Below, one piece after another: positions 10,379-19,924 of a stretch of 40,000 bases of DNA (position 1 is its first letter; each line of letters begins with the position of its first letter). The stretch comes from Lewinellaceae bacterium. Lineage in GTDB: Bacteria > Bacteroidota > Bacteroidia > Chitinophagales > Saprospiraceae. The position numbers and the translations under genes were made by a program. Below the pieces are notes generated by a model, which did not search any database, was not told the DNA's origin, and saw only the letters and a list, made by a program, of their open reading frames with translations. Location of the stretch: the NCBI GenBank assembly GCA_016712415.1, contig JADJRC010000009.1:1-40000 (forward strand), read 5' to 3'.

Positions 10379-11500
10379 ATGAAACGCTTCATCATCAAGT
10401 ATGTCCATTTTTCAAGAAAAGAACGTTCCGGCGCAATACTGCTCGCCTTTTTCTGCACTGCTGTTTTTGCTTTCCCTGAAATAGCGCGCAGGTTTTATCC
10501 GGAAAAAAGCGTCGACTTCACGCCCTTTCAACAGGAAGTACAAACCTTCCGGGATGCCCTGCAAGTCGCTGAAAACCAGGCGGAAGGGCAGCCCGGCGCC
10601 CTGTTTGTTTTCGATCCGAATACGGTTTCACAAGAAGATTTTATACGGCTTGGACTGTCGGAAAAGGTAGCCCGAACGATTTGCAACTATCGCGACAAAG
10701 GCGGAAAATTCAGAAAACCGGCGGATTTTCAGAAAATCTGGAGCCTGCAAGCGGAAGACTACGAACGGCTACTGCCCTATATTCGGATAGGGACGCCCAA
10801 CCAAGCTGCGCCCAGGCCTTCGCCCCCGGCTTCGGCGCCCGAAGTTTTTGTATTTGATCCGAACACTGCGACGGAAAATGAATTTCAACGCCTCGGCTTG
10901 CCGCCCTGGACGATCAAAAGCATCCTGAACTACCGCAGCAAAGGCGGCCGGTTCAGAACCAGTGACGATTTCAGGAAAATATACAACCTGAACGAGCGAG
11001 ACTTCGCGCGCCTGGAACCGTTTGTTCAGATAAGTGGCGATATTGCGCTGGAACTTCCCCGGCCGCTCACTTATTCGGGCGCGGCAACGGCAACAAAAAA
11101 ACCGTTGGATATCAACGCTGCGAATGCCGATGAATGGCAGCGATTGCCGGGAATCGGAGAAAAAAGGGCGGAACAAATGGTCCGCTTCAGGGATGCGCTG
11201 GGCGGATTCACCTCCATTGACCAGGTCGGCGAGATGCGCTCCCTGCCCGACAGCGTATTCAGGCGGATCAGGCCGTTCCTGCTGATTGAACAAGCCGCCG
11301 TAAAAAAAATCGACCTGAATGCGGCGGCCGAGGCGGATTTGTCGGCCCATCCGTATATCTCCGCCAAACAGGCCCGGCTGATCGTCGCATACCGCGATCA
11401 GCACGGCGCATTTGCTTCGGTAGACGGTCTCGAAAAAATAATCGCCCTCAGCGACCGCGAATGGCTGGGCAAAATCAGGCCTTACCTGACGGCAAAGTGA
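10379..11500 (+). CDS. Helix-hairpin-helix (ComEA-like) DNA-binding protein
   Basis: I chose ATG 10379 (MKRFIIKYVHFSRKERSGAI) over the in-frame ATG 10328 because a conserved-looking membrane anchor (LLAFFCTAVFAFPEIA) begins there. After the anchor come four HhH-type repeats: DPNTVSQEDFIRLGLSEKVA, DPNTATENEFQRLGLPPWTI, INAANADEWQRLPGIGEKRA and LNAAAEADLSAHPYISAKQA. The third is the canonical LPGIGEKRA hairpin of ComEA. The HhH repeats suggest non-specific DNA binding. The gene follows comEC by 146 bp on the same strand, which suggests a DNA-uptake role. Confidence 0.87.
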   Translation: MKRFIIKYVHFSRKERSGAILLAFFCTAVFAFPEIARRFYPEKSVDFTPFQQEVQTFRDALQVAENQAEGQPGALFVFDPNTVSQEDFIRLGLSEKVARTICNYRDKGGKFRKPADFQKIWSLQAEDYERLLPYIRIGTPNQAAPRPSPPASAPEVFVFDPNTATENEFQRLGLPPWTIKSILNYRSKGGRFRTSDDFRKIYNLNERDFARLEPFVQISGDIALELPRPLTYSGAATATKKPLDINAANADEWQRLPGIGEKRAEQMVRFRDALGGFTSIDQVGEMRSLPDSVFRRIRPFLLIEQAAVKKIDLNAAAEADLSAHPYISAKQARLIVAYRDQHGAFASVDGLEKIIALSDREWLGKIRPYLTAK

Positions 11501-11518
11501 GTTTTTGATTGGATTGTG

Positions 11519-13444
11519 CTATCCGCCGAGCCGGGCTGCCTTATCCAGATACGGTTGCCCCTTTTCGGGTTGCCCCATATCCTTGTACGCCTGCCCGATG
11601 TATTTGAGCAGCGTGACGTTTTCCTGGTCGTATTTCAAAGCCTCCTCCCACTGCTCGATCGCTGCCGGGAAGTTTCTTTTCATGGCCATTACAGCGCCGA
11701 GGTTCCGGCGGGCATCTACAAAGCGTGGGTCGGACTGGATCGATTGCCGGTACACCTCTTCCGCTTTATCCAGCTGGTTGCGCAGGAAATAGATGAAGCC
11801 CATATTGGAAAGCACCTTTGCATCGCCCGGGCGGTATTCCAGCGATTTTTGATAGTCCTCGAACGCCTGGTCGTATTTTTTCAGACGGAAATAGGCCAGG
11901 CCGCGGCCGCCGTACGCATCGTGGTACTTCGGGTACAGTTGAATGGCTTTGGTATAAGCTTCGATGCCCTTGATGACCCAGGTCGAGTCGGTCACATTTC
12001 CCGTTTTTTCATCCACGCCATTTTTCGTCACTTCAAGCGCGTTGTGGTAGTTGAGTTTGGCACAGTTGGGCGATTTGACGATATCAGCGGTATACAGTGA
12101 TTTGCTGTCGTACCAGGCAGGATTGCGCGCGACCGTTTTGAGCGCATAAGTGGCGATCAGGGCGCCCATGAGGCCCCACACGACAGTGCCCCTGCCGCCC
12201 GGATTCCAGATATTCGTCTGGTCATCGATCCTGAACAGCCTGCAAATCAGGTAGGCAACGGCAAAGGCAAAGCCCAGCGATGGTGCATACAGCAAGCGCT
12301 CGCCGTACGACGTACCGATCAGGATCAGGACATTGCTGAACAGGGAGAACGTGATGAGGTAAAAAAGTATCGCAAAGGCCAGAAAATGTTTTTTCCTGAT
12401 GTTCATCAAGGCCCATATAAACATGCCTGCGTATATCAAAAAACCGAGTACAGCCCGCCAGTCGGCAAAAGTGACCGCTTTCATTTGTGGAAAACCCATG
12501 TCGTGGACCAGCGCATGGGGCGCTGCCAGTGTCCACAAATACTGCCCGCACATCATAAATGCGGAGGCAATCCGCCCGGCGGGTCCGGCAGCCTCGACGA
12601 TAAAGTTATCCAGGACCGAATATATCTCCTGGCCGGGTTGCGACGACAGCACATTATGGCGAATGATCAGGAAAATGACGGCCGGGATCAGCATGAGCGC
12701 TGAGACGCGCAGCACCCGTCCGATCGGGTTGTCGGTGAAAAACCAGATCGTCAGGGGGAAAATGGCGAGAAACGTGATGGAACTCTCCTTGGAAAACAGC
12801 GCGAGGGCATAGGAAAGTACCGCCATGGTCAGCCAGGCGCTGTTGTTGCGTTCGAAGTATCGCCAGGAGCCGTACAGGGCGGCAGTACACAACAGGAGCG
12901 ACATGATTTCATCGAGGCTTTTGATGTTGGCCACCACTTCGGTATGCACCGGGTGCGCCATAAAGATCAGTACCGCTATGGCTGTCATGGCAGGCGGGTA
13001 TGCAGCCAGGATGCGCCGCCAGGTGATCCACAGCAGCCAGCCGGTGAAGGCATACAGCAGCACGTTGACCAGGTGCGCAAAATGCGGGTTGTCGGGCGAT
13101 ATCTGCCATTCCCAGGCGAATATAGTGAGGGCCAGGGGCCGGTACAGGGAGCCCGGGCTGTTCCACGAGCCATACCGGTATTCTTTGGAAAAGATCAGGT
13201 CAAGGTTTTTCAGGCCGCCTTTTACCACCCAGTTTTCCTTAATACTGGAAAAATCGTCGAGGCAGTAGTCGTGGCCCAGGGTGTTGTAATAGAGGATAAA
13301 GCCCAGGGCTGCTGCAAGTATGCCAACCCACACGCCGCCTGTAACGGCCAGGGGCTTTTGTGGTGCTTCGGTATCCTTATGGCTGGCAGGTTTTCCTGGA
13401 ACGGGGCGTTTTGGTACGGGTTTGGCCGGTTTTCGCTTCGACAT
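11519..13444 (-). CDS. Polytopic membrane protein with C-terminal TPRs (TMTC-like)
   Basis: 641 residues. A lysine/proline-rich cytosolic start (residues 1-30) precedes about ten membrane helices (for example GGVWVGILAAALGFILYY and AVIFLIIRHNVLS). The loop motif YNTLGHDYCLDDFSSIKEN has the acidic residues typical of GT-C glycosyltransferases. Residues about 480-640 carry TPRs: DAYGGRGLAYFRLKKYDQAF, AKVLSNMGFIYFLRNQLDKA, RFVDARRNLGAVMAMKRNFP and VTLLKYIGQAYKDMGQPEKG. The architecture matches TMTC/O-mannosyltransferase-like proteins; donor and acceptor are unknown. It converges with the HhH gene, with 18 bp between the stops. Confidence 0.82.
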   Translation of the reverse strand: MSKRKPAKPVPKRPVPGKPASHKDTEAPQKPLAVTGGVWVGILAAALGFILYYNTLGHDYCLDDFSSIKENWVVKGGLKNLDLIFSKEYRYGSWNSPGSLYRPLALTIFAWEWQISPDNPHFAHLVNVLLYAFTGWLLWITWRRILAAYPPAMTAIAVLIFMAHPVHTEVVANIKSLDEIMSLLLCTAALYGSWRYFERNNSAWLTMAVLSYALALFSKESSITFLAIFPLTIWFFTDNPIGRVLRVSALMLIPAVIFLIIRHNVLSSQPGQEIYSVLDNFIVEAAGPAGRIASAFMMCGQYLWTLAAPHALVHDMGFPQMKAVTFADWRAVLGFLIYAGMFIWALMNIRKKHFLAFAILFYLITFSLFSNVLILIGTSYGERLLYAPSLGFAFAVAYLICRLFRIDDQTNIWNPGGRGTVVWGLMGALIATYALKTVARNPAWYDSKSLYTADIVKSPNCAKLNYHNALEVTKNGVDEKTGNVTDSTWVIKGIEAYTKAIQLYPKYHDAYGGRGLAYFRLKKYDQAFEDYQKSLEYRPGDAKVLSNMGFIYFLRNQLDKAEEVYRQSIQSDPRFVDARRNLGAVMAMKRNFPAAIEQWEEALKYDQENVTLLKYIGQAYKDMGQPEKGQPYLDKAARLGG

Positions 13445-13503
13445 GATACAATGAGTCCTTCGTAAAAAATCTGCGGACGAAGGTAGCGAAAACCGGTTTT
13501 ACA

Positions 13504-14229
13504 TTAACCGTACAGTTCGTAATGAATCTGAGAACGGTCGTAACCCAACCGGATTATCAGGTTGGCTACCGCCTCATCGATCATGTTGCTCCAGCCGCAA
13601 AGGTAGAAGTCGACATCGGGGCGGACTGTTTTATACTGCTCCAGGTAGATCTGGTGGATGTGGCCTTTGTACCCGGGCCAATCGGGCTGTCGCGACAGGG
13701 CTACATCGTAGCGAAATCCGGGCATGGTGCGTGCAAGTTCCTCAAATTCAGCGCGATAAAGCATACCGCTTTCTTCCCGCGTTCCAAAAACAAGGTGTAT
13801 GCCCCGGTGTACTTTCCCGCTGTTTTTCAGGTCGTGAATCATGCTGCGAAAGGGCGCAACACCCGTGCCGGTGCAAATAAATACGAGGTCTTTGTCGATC
13901 TTTTCGGGCAGAACAAAACCTCCGTCCGGACCCTTCAGGCGCAGCGACGAACCGGGCTGTACGTCGTCGAACAAATAACGTGTACCTACGCCATCTTCCG
14001 ACCGGACGATGCAGAGTTCGAGAATATTGGAGCCGTCGGGAGCGCTGGCGATGGAATAACTGCGCCAGCGCTGCAGGCGCTTGTCGCCAATAGGAAGGTC
14101 CATGGTGACAAACTGTCCGGCCTTGAAGTCAAAGGACTCCACGTCCGGCATTTCAAGCCAGAATTGTTTTACGTTGGGGGCTATTGGCTCCAGTTTCTTG
14201 ACAAAGCCGTCGTACCAGGTAACAGGCAT
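13504..14229 (-). CDS. FAD-binding ferredoxin/flavodoxin reductase-like oxidoreductase
   Basis: I chose the ATG at 14229 (MPVTWYDGFVKKLEPIAPNV), 12 codons inside the longest frame, because the FAD-binding barrel starts there. About 241 residues. RWRSYSIASAP is the FAD-binding RxYS motif. GVGTRYLFDDVQPGSSLRLK belongs to the barrel. FICTGTGVAPFRSMIHDL is the NAD(P)-binding GTGxAPF motif. VDFYLCGWSNMIDEAV is the C-terminal CGxxxMxxE-like signature. It transfers electrons between NAD(P)H and a ferredoxin, flavodoxin or fused oxygenase partner; the partner is not identifiable. It follows the DUF4197 gene on the same strand. Confidence 0.9.
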   Translation of the reverse strand: MPVTWYDGFVKKLEPIAPNVKQFWLEMPDVESFDFKAGQFVTMDLPIGDKRLQRWRSYSIASAPDGSNILELCIVRSEDGVGTRYLFDDVQPGSSLRLKGPDGGFVLPEKIDKDLVFICTGTGVAPFRSMIHDLKNSGKVHRGIHLVFGTREESGMLYRAEFEELARTMPGFRYDVALSRQPDWPGYKGHIHQIYLEQYKTVRPDVDFYLCGWSNMIDEAVANLIIRLGYDRSQIHYELYG

Positions 14230-14282
14230 CAGAAAAATTTTGGGGTATAACAACGGCCCGGGCAAATGGGTTTAAGCCGCGT

Positions 14283-15020
14283 TTATTTCTTCTTGTCTTT
14301 GTCCTGCTGGGCAAACACCTTCTTCAGCAGATCGCTGTTGCGCTGGCCCACATCCGAACGGATGCCTTTTTCCTTTTTCTCGACAAGGCTGAACAAACCG
14401 CCCAGCGCCTTGGTGGTCACGTGATCGTCGAGTTCCGGGTTGGTTTTTTCAACGAACGGCAGCCTGTTGTAGGCCGTCACGGCGCCTTTCCAGTATTCCC
14501 GCGCATTTACCTGGTCGAGGGAAGTCTGGATCACCGGCTTGAACTCATCGTACAGCGATTTGTAGGTGGAACTTTCCAGGTAACGCGTGGCAGCGTCGTC
14601 GTTGCCCATCAGGATGTTTACAGCATCCTTGAAGGTCATTTTTTTGATGGCAGCCACAAAAATCGGCTTGGCTTTGACGGCGGCATCTTCCGCCGCGCGG
14701 TTCATGCGTTCGGTCAGGTCAGATTCGATATTGGTAAAACCGGGTACGGATTTCAGTTTGTTGACGACCTTTTGCGCTTCTTCGGGCACCAGAATTTTGT
14801 AGGGACTTTTAAAATAGCCGTCTTTGGCAGAGAGAAAATCCACCGCCTCTCCAATGCCGGCATTCAGGGCTTCTTTCAGGCCGCTGCCCGCTTCTTCCTG
14901 CGAAAGACCGCCTTTGATACCGACCGCTTTTTCGGCTTTCTTGATGAGGCCGCCGAGTTGGGCATGCGCGAGTTGTGTAGAAAACAGGACTATAAAGAGA
15001 AAGAGTGATTTTTTTAACAT
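14283..15020 (-). CDS. DUF4197 family secreted protein
   Basis: The start is taken at 15020 (MLKKSLFLFIVLFSTQLAHA), which gives a clean signal peptide; an upstream in-frame ATG at 15080 would add 20 non-conserved residues. About 245 residues. Recognisable DUF4197 features: GLKEALNAGIGEAVDFLSAK, KILVPEEAQKVVNKLKSVPG, a helical AVKAKPIFVAAIKKMTFKDA, and ATRYLESSTYKSLYDEFKPV near the middle, then TKALGGLFSLVEKKEKGIR and a lysine-rich tail. The protein is exported; its biochemical function is not known for the family. Confidence 0.88.
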   Translation of the reverse strand: MLKKSLFLFIVLFSTQLAHAQLGGLIKKAEKAVGIKGGLSQEEAGSGLKEALNAGIGEAVDFLSAKDGYFKSPYKILVPEEAQKVVNKLKSVPGFTNIESDLTERMNRAAEDAAVKAKPIFVAAIKKMTFKDAVNILMGNDDAATRYLESSTYKSLYDEFKPVIQTSLDQVNAREYWKGAVTAYNRLPFVEKTNPELDDHVTTKALGGLFSLVEKKEKGIRSDVGQRNSDLLKKVFAQQDKDKKK

Positions 15021-15170
15021 GGTAGTAGTTTTTGTGATCAGATGCTTATTAAAACGCCACAAGATCGGCGATCGCTGCAAGATAGCCGGGGGATTATATT
15101 TTCTTTAACAGCCACCGGATGGCCATAAACAGCCTGCTGGCTGTGTGCAATTTGAGCGGTAAGGTTGTGC

Positions 15171-15226
15171 AAAAAACCGCAGCGACCCGCAGACGCTGTG
15201 TCGGCCTGCGGGTCGCTGCGGAAAAA
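15171..15226 (-). terminator. Strong rho-independent terminator of the DUF1761 gene
   Basis: CCGCAGCGACCCGCAG (15177-15192) pairs perfectly with CTGCGGGTCGCTGCGG (15206-15221), a 16-bp GC-rich stem with a 13-nt loop. An A-run lies on each side (15171-15176 and 15222-15226). In the minus direction the stem is followed by six T, which fits termination of the gene ending at 15267. The A-run on the other side would also let it act on plus-strand transcripts. Confidence 0.85.
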
Positions 15227-15266
15227 TGGATGTACTACCTTTATTTTGATGCAATATAAAGACCTT

Positions 15267-15692
15267 CTACCGCCACGCGCTCAATATACCCAGCGCAATG
15301 GAAAGCGTTACCCACCAGTATCCCACGTTGACCAGCAACCAGTTCCAGCCGCGCTTCTCAAACAAGGCGTTGGTGCCGAACAGCGGCAGCACAAATAAAA
15401 GCGTAAGCATCAGCCCGTGTCCCAACCCGTGTTTGAAGGTATGGAATTGCACATCTTCCTGCCCAAATCCGGTAACATTGAGCATCAGAAAAAGGGCCAG
15501 CATGAAGGCCAATACAAGTGCGGCGCCATAGATCATGCCCATATTGCCCGCGCGCATATCTTCTTCTTTTAATCCTGTCGCTTTCATCCAGACGGTCCCC
15601 ATTACTTTTGGGTGATACCAGATCATGCCGACAATCATCGGGGTGATTGAAGCTGCCGCAACGGCAAGCCAGTTAACGTGAAAGTCTTCCAT
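15267..15692 (-). CDS. DUF1761 family membrane protein
   Basis: 141 residues with four membrane helices. The first is VNWLAVAAASITPMIVGMIW, followed by WYHPKVMGTVWMKATGLKEE, the family hallmark. The others are IYGAALVLAFMLALFLMLNV, HGLMLTLLFVLPLFGTNALF and WLLVNVGYWWVTLSIALGIL. KHGLGHGL in a loop is typical. Inner-membrane protein of unknown function, probably monocistronic, with a strong terminator 46 bp downstream. About 230 bp of AT-rich sequence separates its start from the divergent gene at 15927; that gap holds no feature I can support. Confidence 0.85.
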   Translation of the reverse strand: MEDFHVNWLAVAAASITPMIVGMIWYHPKVMGTVWMKATGLKEEDMRAGNMGMIYGAALVLAFMLALFLMLNVTGFGQEDVQFHTFKHGLGHGLMLTLLFVLPLFGTNALFEKRGWNWLLVNVGYWWVTLSIALGILSAWR

Positions 15693-15926
15693 AAAAATGA
15701 AATTAAATTTTAGGTGAACTGCAAATGTATAGGTTATTATTTGGTGTAATTATAAATAAAGTAGAATTTTTGCTCAAAATAGCCCTGTGTAATTTTCCGT
15801 GGAGTCGTTATTGAAACCGTTTCCCGACTGCCTGAACAAGTCGTTTTTATTCAATGCCGACAGAGCACATCGCGGTATTTTTGCGGGGAAATCATCCTGT
15901 TTTTTTCACCCTTCAATCGGAAAACA

Positions 15927-16625
15927 ATGCTTGACGGAATTTCATCCTTGACCTACATCGTCTTCCTGGCTGCTGTGGTACTGGCAGAGTGGTATCTGTA
16001 CAAAGCCGCTGCCTTTTCCCGGACTGTACTGGCGACAATAAACGGCTGGCTCCTGTTCATCACGCTCCTGGGGTTGACGGGCTTTTACCACAATCCTGAA
16101 GCGCTGCCGCCACGGATTGTATTGCTTGTCGGACCGCCGCTTTTGCTCCTTGTCGCCCTGTTCGGCACGCGTAACGGCCGGGCTTTTCTGGACAGCCTCG
16201 ACCTGAACCTGCTGACCTGGATGCACGTTGCCCGGTTTCCTATCGAACTGACACTTTTCTGGCTGTATGAGGCGGGAAAAGTACCCCTGATTATGACATT
16301 CGAGGGGCGCAACTGGGATATTCTTTCCGGTCTGACCGCTCCGCTGATCGCCTGGTATGCCTTTAAGGGTAATGCGGTCGTGCGACCCGGACTGCTGCTC
16401 TTGTGGAACATCGTTTGCCTGGCGCTGGTCGTCAATATCGCCACCCACGGCTTGTTGTCGGCGGAGTCGCCGTTCCAGCAATTTGCTTTCGACCAGCCGA
16501 ATGTCGGGGTATTGTATGTGCCGTTCAACTGGCTCCCGGGTTTTCTGGTGCCCGCCGTGCTGCTGGCGCACCTGGTGGCCATTCGTCGACTGCTGCGCAG
16601 CGCGGCTACTGGAAAAACAGGATAA
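15927..16625 (+). CDS. Polytopic membrane protein, unknown function
   Basis: 232 residues with about seven predicted membrane helices: LTYIVFLAAVVLAEWYLY, TINGWLLFITLLGLTGFY, RIVLLVGPPLLLLVALFG, a segment around ARFPIELTLFWLYEAGKVPL, LLLLWNIVCLALVVNIATHG, and a last helix GFLVPAVLLAHLVAIRRLL. I do not recognise a family. The Arg/Glu residues in ARFPIELTLF and the conserved-looking TFEGRNWDILSG loop may be functional. It overlaps the convergent OmpA-family gene by 20 bp. No operon partner. Confidence 0.75.
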   Translation: MLDGISSLTYIVFLAAVVLAEWYLYKAAAFSRTVLATINGWLLFITLLGLTGFYHNPEALPPRIVLLVGPPLLLLVALFGTRNGRAFLDSLDLNLLTWMHVARFPIELTLFWLYEAGKVPLIMTFEGRNWDILSGLTAPLIAWYAFKGNAVVRPGLLLLWNIVCLALVVNIATHGLLSAESPFQQFAFDQPNVGVLYVPFNWLPGFLVPAVLLAHLVAIRRLLRSAATGKTG

Positions 16626-17736
16626 TTTCGATCCTCCGGTTGGCCTGCCTGCCCGGTTCCGTTTCGTTGTCTGCTACCGGGCGCGATTCGCCGAGGCCCA
16701 CACACCGGATATTGCCGGCCTCATAGCCTTTGGCGATCAGTATTTGCTCGATGGTTCCGGCGCGGGCGAGCGAAAGTTTCAGGTTGAATTCCTCGCTGCC
16801 GATATTGTCCGTGTGCCCGCTGATCAGGATGCCGCCGGGTTTTTTGAGGATGATCGCATCCGTTATGCTGTCGGTGATGCCGGCATAGTGCGCATTCAGC
16901 GTGCTTTTGTCAAAATCGAAACAGATACCCGACAGGATCAGGGTATCGGAGCGTTGAGGTTCCCGGTATTCGAACGAATCTGCCACGGGAGGCGGGGCTG
17001 TGTCATTTTCAACCGGAAAGTCATCGATTGGCAGGGTATCGGGTTCGTCAACCGCATGGCGCCCGGGCGGGCCGTGCCGCCAATTGTCGGCGTACAGCTC
17101 GGCTCTTTTTAACTCCGCTTCCGCACAGATGGGGATACCTTTGTTTTTGGGCTTCAGGCGAAAGTTGTCGAAGTAGAATATTGCCCCCGCGTTGAGGCGC
17201 ATAGCTTCGGGGTCGGCTTCGTCGAAATAGCCCAGATAGAAAAACTGCTCATCGCCGGTCGCCCGGAAAATGCCGCTGAATGGCATCCAGTCCATTTTTT
17301 TAAACTTTTTGACACAGTTTTTTTCCGTGAAAGTGATGGCCGGGTGGATACCTGCCGGACTGAAATACCCCGACTGGTCATCTGCGGAAAAATAGATGCC
17401 AAAGGGCCTGAACCCGGCGCCCCGCAAATTCAGGTCGAAGGATATTTCATATTCTTCCCCGGCTACAAGCGGACAAAGCAATGTCGTGAACAGAAACTTT
17501 CTCGACACATAGGCCTCGGAAAGGACAATTCCGACTTTACCACCCTTGCTGTTTTTGATATAGGACAAGCCGCTGTAATTGACCTCTTTCCAGGCCTCCG
17601 GCGCACATTGAGCGTTCAACTCGGTACAAACATTGGAGTCTTCAAACCCCGGGTTGGCCAGCAGGTTTTGCGTACTTGCAGCGCCCGGCAACAGCATGCA
17701 GCAGGCGACGAGCAGCGGGTGGAATGTCTTCGTCAT
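16606..17736 (-). CDS. OmpA-family protein with N-terminal carbohydrate-binding-like domain
   Basis: 376 residues with a signal peptide (LLVACCMLLPGAASTQ). The N-terminal half (AQNLLANPGFEDSN-like start, then EISFDLNLRGAGFRPFGIYF and AGAIFYFDNFRLKP) has the jelly-roll pattern common in Bacteroidota surface proteins. The C-terminal 110 residues are an OmpA peptidoglycan-binding domain: ICFDFDKSTLNAHYAGITDS, ILISGHTDNIGSEEFNLKLS, ARAGTIEQILIAKGYEAGNI and GLGESRPVADNETEPGRQAN, then RRIEI. The Asp in GHTDN and the Arg in NRRIEI are the peptidoglycan (diaminopimelate) contacts. It probably anchors the outer membrane to the wall. Confidence 0.9.
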   Translation of the reverse strand: MTKTFHPLLVACCMLLPGAASTQNLLANPGFEDSNVCTELNAQCAPEAWKEVNYSGLSYIKNSKGGKVGIVLSEAYVSRKFLFTTLLCPLVAGEEYEISFDLNLRGAGFRPFGIYFSADDQSGYFSPAGIHPAITFTEKNCVKKFKKMDWMPFSGIFRATGDEQFFYLGYFDEADPEAMRLNAGAIFYFDNFRLKPKNKGIPICAEAELKRAELYADNWRHGPPGRHAVDEPDTLPIDDFPVENDTAPPPVADSFEYREPQRSDTLILSGICFDFDKSTLNAHYAGITDSITDAIILKKPGGILISGHTDNIGSEEFNLKLSLARAGTIEQILIAKGYEAGNIRCVGLGESRPVADNETEPGRQANRRIEIILFFQ

Positions 17737-17767
17737 ATCCTATAAACGAAGGAAATACCACTTTAAT

Positions 17768-18538
17768 CTACTCAAAACTTACCTCTACCACATCCTCTAC
17801 TTTCAGACCCAGCAGGGTGGCGGCTTTCCCCATATTGACGGCGATTTCCAGAAAACCGGCGGCATTGAACAGGCAGAGTTGTTCGCCTACCGGGACGTCG
17901 CAATAGTTGGCCGACAGCCGGGTGATCGGGTCGTTTCGTTTGAAAAAAAGCGAAAAACTGCGCCCGTTCACTGTTTTTTCAAACACCTCGCGGCTGATGT
18001 TCACCACGACATTTTCAAAATTGTCGACGTGGATCACGGTGCCGCGTATACGGGTGGGTGTGATGACGGGCTGAATGCTGATACGTTCGAGCAAGGGCGC
18101 GGCGTATTCGCCGAGCGTTTCGAAGGACTGGCCTTCACAAAGATGCGCGACAGCGCCGGCGAAGATGTTTTTTACAGCAAAATGCTCCGACGGATCAGCC
18201 GGCAGGTTGCGCAGGTCGGCCGGATCAATTGCTGAAAACAGGAGGGTCAGCAGGCCATTGTCGGGCGCAATAAAAAAGTGGTTTTCGTGCCTGGCCGCTA
18301 CAAAACGAATGCCTTGCCCGTACACACAATTGACGCCGATCAGGTGTATGGTGCCTTCCGGATATTCACGCCACATGTTCTGTACGACAAAAGCGCCCTG
18401 CACGATATCGAATGGCTTGATACTGTGTGAAATATCCACCAGCGTCAGCCCGGGGGTGCGGCTGAGCAGTGCGCCCTTGAGCGCGCCGGCGTAAAAGTCC
18501 TGTGTGCCGAAATCGGTGGTAATGGTGACGAGCTGCAT
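17768..18538 (-). CDS. SAM hydroxide adenosyltransferase (DUF62 family)
   Basis: 256 residues. The family converts S-adenosylmethionine to adenosine and methionine by activating water, and is related to fluorinase and chlorinase. Visible features: the N-terminal TTDFGTQDFYAGALKGALLS, LVDISHSIKPFDIVQGAFVV, GTIHLIGVNCVYGQGIRFVA and FFIAPDNGLLTLLF. The C-terminal beta-barrel has RGTVIHVDNFENVVVNISRE. The Asp/Arg/His triad of the hydrolase branch is not individually proven here. It lacks the extra loop that marks fluorinases, so the hydroxide branch is the better assignment. It is encoded just downstream of, and divergent from, phoH. Confidence 0.9.
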   Translation of the reverse strand: MQLVTITTDFGTQDFYAGALKGALLSRTPGLTLVDISHSIKPFDIVQGAFVVQNMWREYPEGTIHLIGVNCVYGQGIRFVAARHENHFFIAPDNGLLTLLFSAIDPADLRNLPADPSEHFAVKNIFAGAVAHLCEGQSFETLGEYAAPLLERISIQPVITPTRIRGTVIHVDNFENVVVNISREVFEKTVNGRSFSLFFKRNDPITRLSANYCDVPVGEQLCLFNAAGFLEIAVNMGKAATLLGLKVEDVVEVSFE

Positions 18539-18784
18539 AAAAGGTTATTTACCGCTAAGTTTCTGGAAGTCAACTATCTGTCATATTGCCAGGTAAAAGT
18601 TCGGCATCCGGAACCCGCTTAAAGGTTTTTTTGTTTGATAATCCGCCTGCACCAACCTAATTTTGTGGGCATCAAGCGGAGTTGTACAACTAAAAGGGCA
18701 TGGAGGCAAAACACAAATAATACGCTAAAAGTCAATCCGCTACGTGTTTTTCCCTCCCGCTGCCAAAAATTGAGGACATATCAT

Positions 18785-19849
18785 TTGAGCGAAATCATTC
18801 TCACCGTCGAGGGCGTTGACCCCGTGGAGTTATACGGCGAAAACAACGCAAAATTAAACCTTTTACGCAAAGCTTACCCCGACGTTACGATAACGTCGCG
18901 GGGAGCAAACCTGAAAATTACCGGAGAAAAAAAGGACACCCAGGGCGCCAAATCCAAATTCGAGATGATGGTGCGCTACCTGCGCGAACACCAGGAACTG
19001 CCCGTGCAAACGGTGGAGGACCTGCTGGGCGGTGAAAATCCTTTCGAGGTGCGTATCCCCGTCAATGGCGACAGCACAAGCGGCAATACCATTCTTTTCG
19101 GACGTGAAGGCAGGCCGATTAAAGCCAAGACGCGCAACCAGCGGCGTATGGTCGAAGTGTGTGAAACCAGCGATATCGTGTTCGCACTCGGCCCGGCAGG
19201 CACGGGCAAGACCTATACCGCTGTGGCCATAGCCGTGCGGGCCCTGAAGAACAAACTGGTTAAAAAGATCGTGCTAACCCGCCCGGCCGTGGAAGCCGGC
19301 GAAAACCTCGGCTTTTTGCCCGGCGACCTCAAGGAAAAGGTAGACCCCTACCTGCGCCCACTCTACGATGCGCTCGACGATATGCTGCCCATGGACAAAC
19401 TCAATTTTTTCATGGAAAACCGTGTCATCGAGATCGCTCCGCTGGCCTTTATGCGCGGCCGGACACTCGACAACGCCTATATCATCCTGGATGAAGCCCA
19501 GAACGCTTCGCCGCTGCAACTCAAGATGTTCCTGACGCGCCTTGGCCCGTCGGCCAAGTGTATCATCACCGGCGACCTCAGCCAGATCGACCTGCCGGGG
19601 CACCAGAAATCGGGCCTGCGCCAATCGGTCGAGATTCTCACCGGTGTCGATGGCATAGCGGTCATCAACCTGACCACGGAAGATGTCGTGCGACACCGCC
19701 TGGTGAAGGAGATCATCAAGGCATACGAAAAGATAGAAGCGGAAGACCGCGCAAAAAGAGAACGCAGAAAAGCCGAACAAAACGCGGACAAGGCCGAACT
19801 GGAAGAAACGATGCCGGATGCGCAGCCTGAACGGGCAGAAGGCGCCTAG
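18785..19849 (+). CDS. phoH: PhoH-family ATPase
   Basis: About 354 residues from a probable TTG start at 18785 (LSEIILTVEGVDPVELYGEN), preceded by TGAGGA 8 bases upstream; the longest frame begins at ATG 18635, but its first 50 codons are unlike the family. An N-terminal KH-like domain (residues 1-100) is followed by a RecA/SF1-helicase-like ATPase. Walker A is ALGPAGTGKTYTAVAIAV, Walker B is YIILDEAQNASPLQLKMFLT, sensor-like TGDLSQIDLPGHQKSGLRQS, and NLTTEDVVRHRLVKEIIKAY. RNA-linked ATPase, often near ybeY. The C-terminus ends in a charged tail. Confidence 0.93.
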   Translation: MSEIILTVEGVDPVELYGENNAKLNLLRKAYPDVTITSRGANLKITGEKKDTQGAKSKFEMMVRYLREHQELPVQTVEDLLGGENPFEVRIPVNGDSTSGNTILFGREGRPIKAKTRNQRRMVEVCETSDIVFALGPAGTGKTYTAVAIAVRALKNKLVKKIVLTRPAVEAGENLGFLPGDLKEKVDPYLRPLYDALDDMLPMDKLNFFMENRVIEIAPLAFMRGRTLDNAYIILDEAQNASPLQLKMFLTRLGPSAKCIITGDLSQIDLPGHQKSGLRQSVEILTGVDGIAVINLTTEDVVRHRLVKEIIKAYEKIEAEDRAKRERRKAEQNADKAELEETMPDAQPERAEGA

Positions 19850-19924
19850 AACGCTTTTTTATGCCAAATCCGCTACCTTTCGCGTAAATAGATGCACTCC
19901 TGACTTTTTCAAACCACTGTGCCC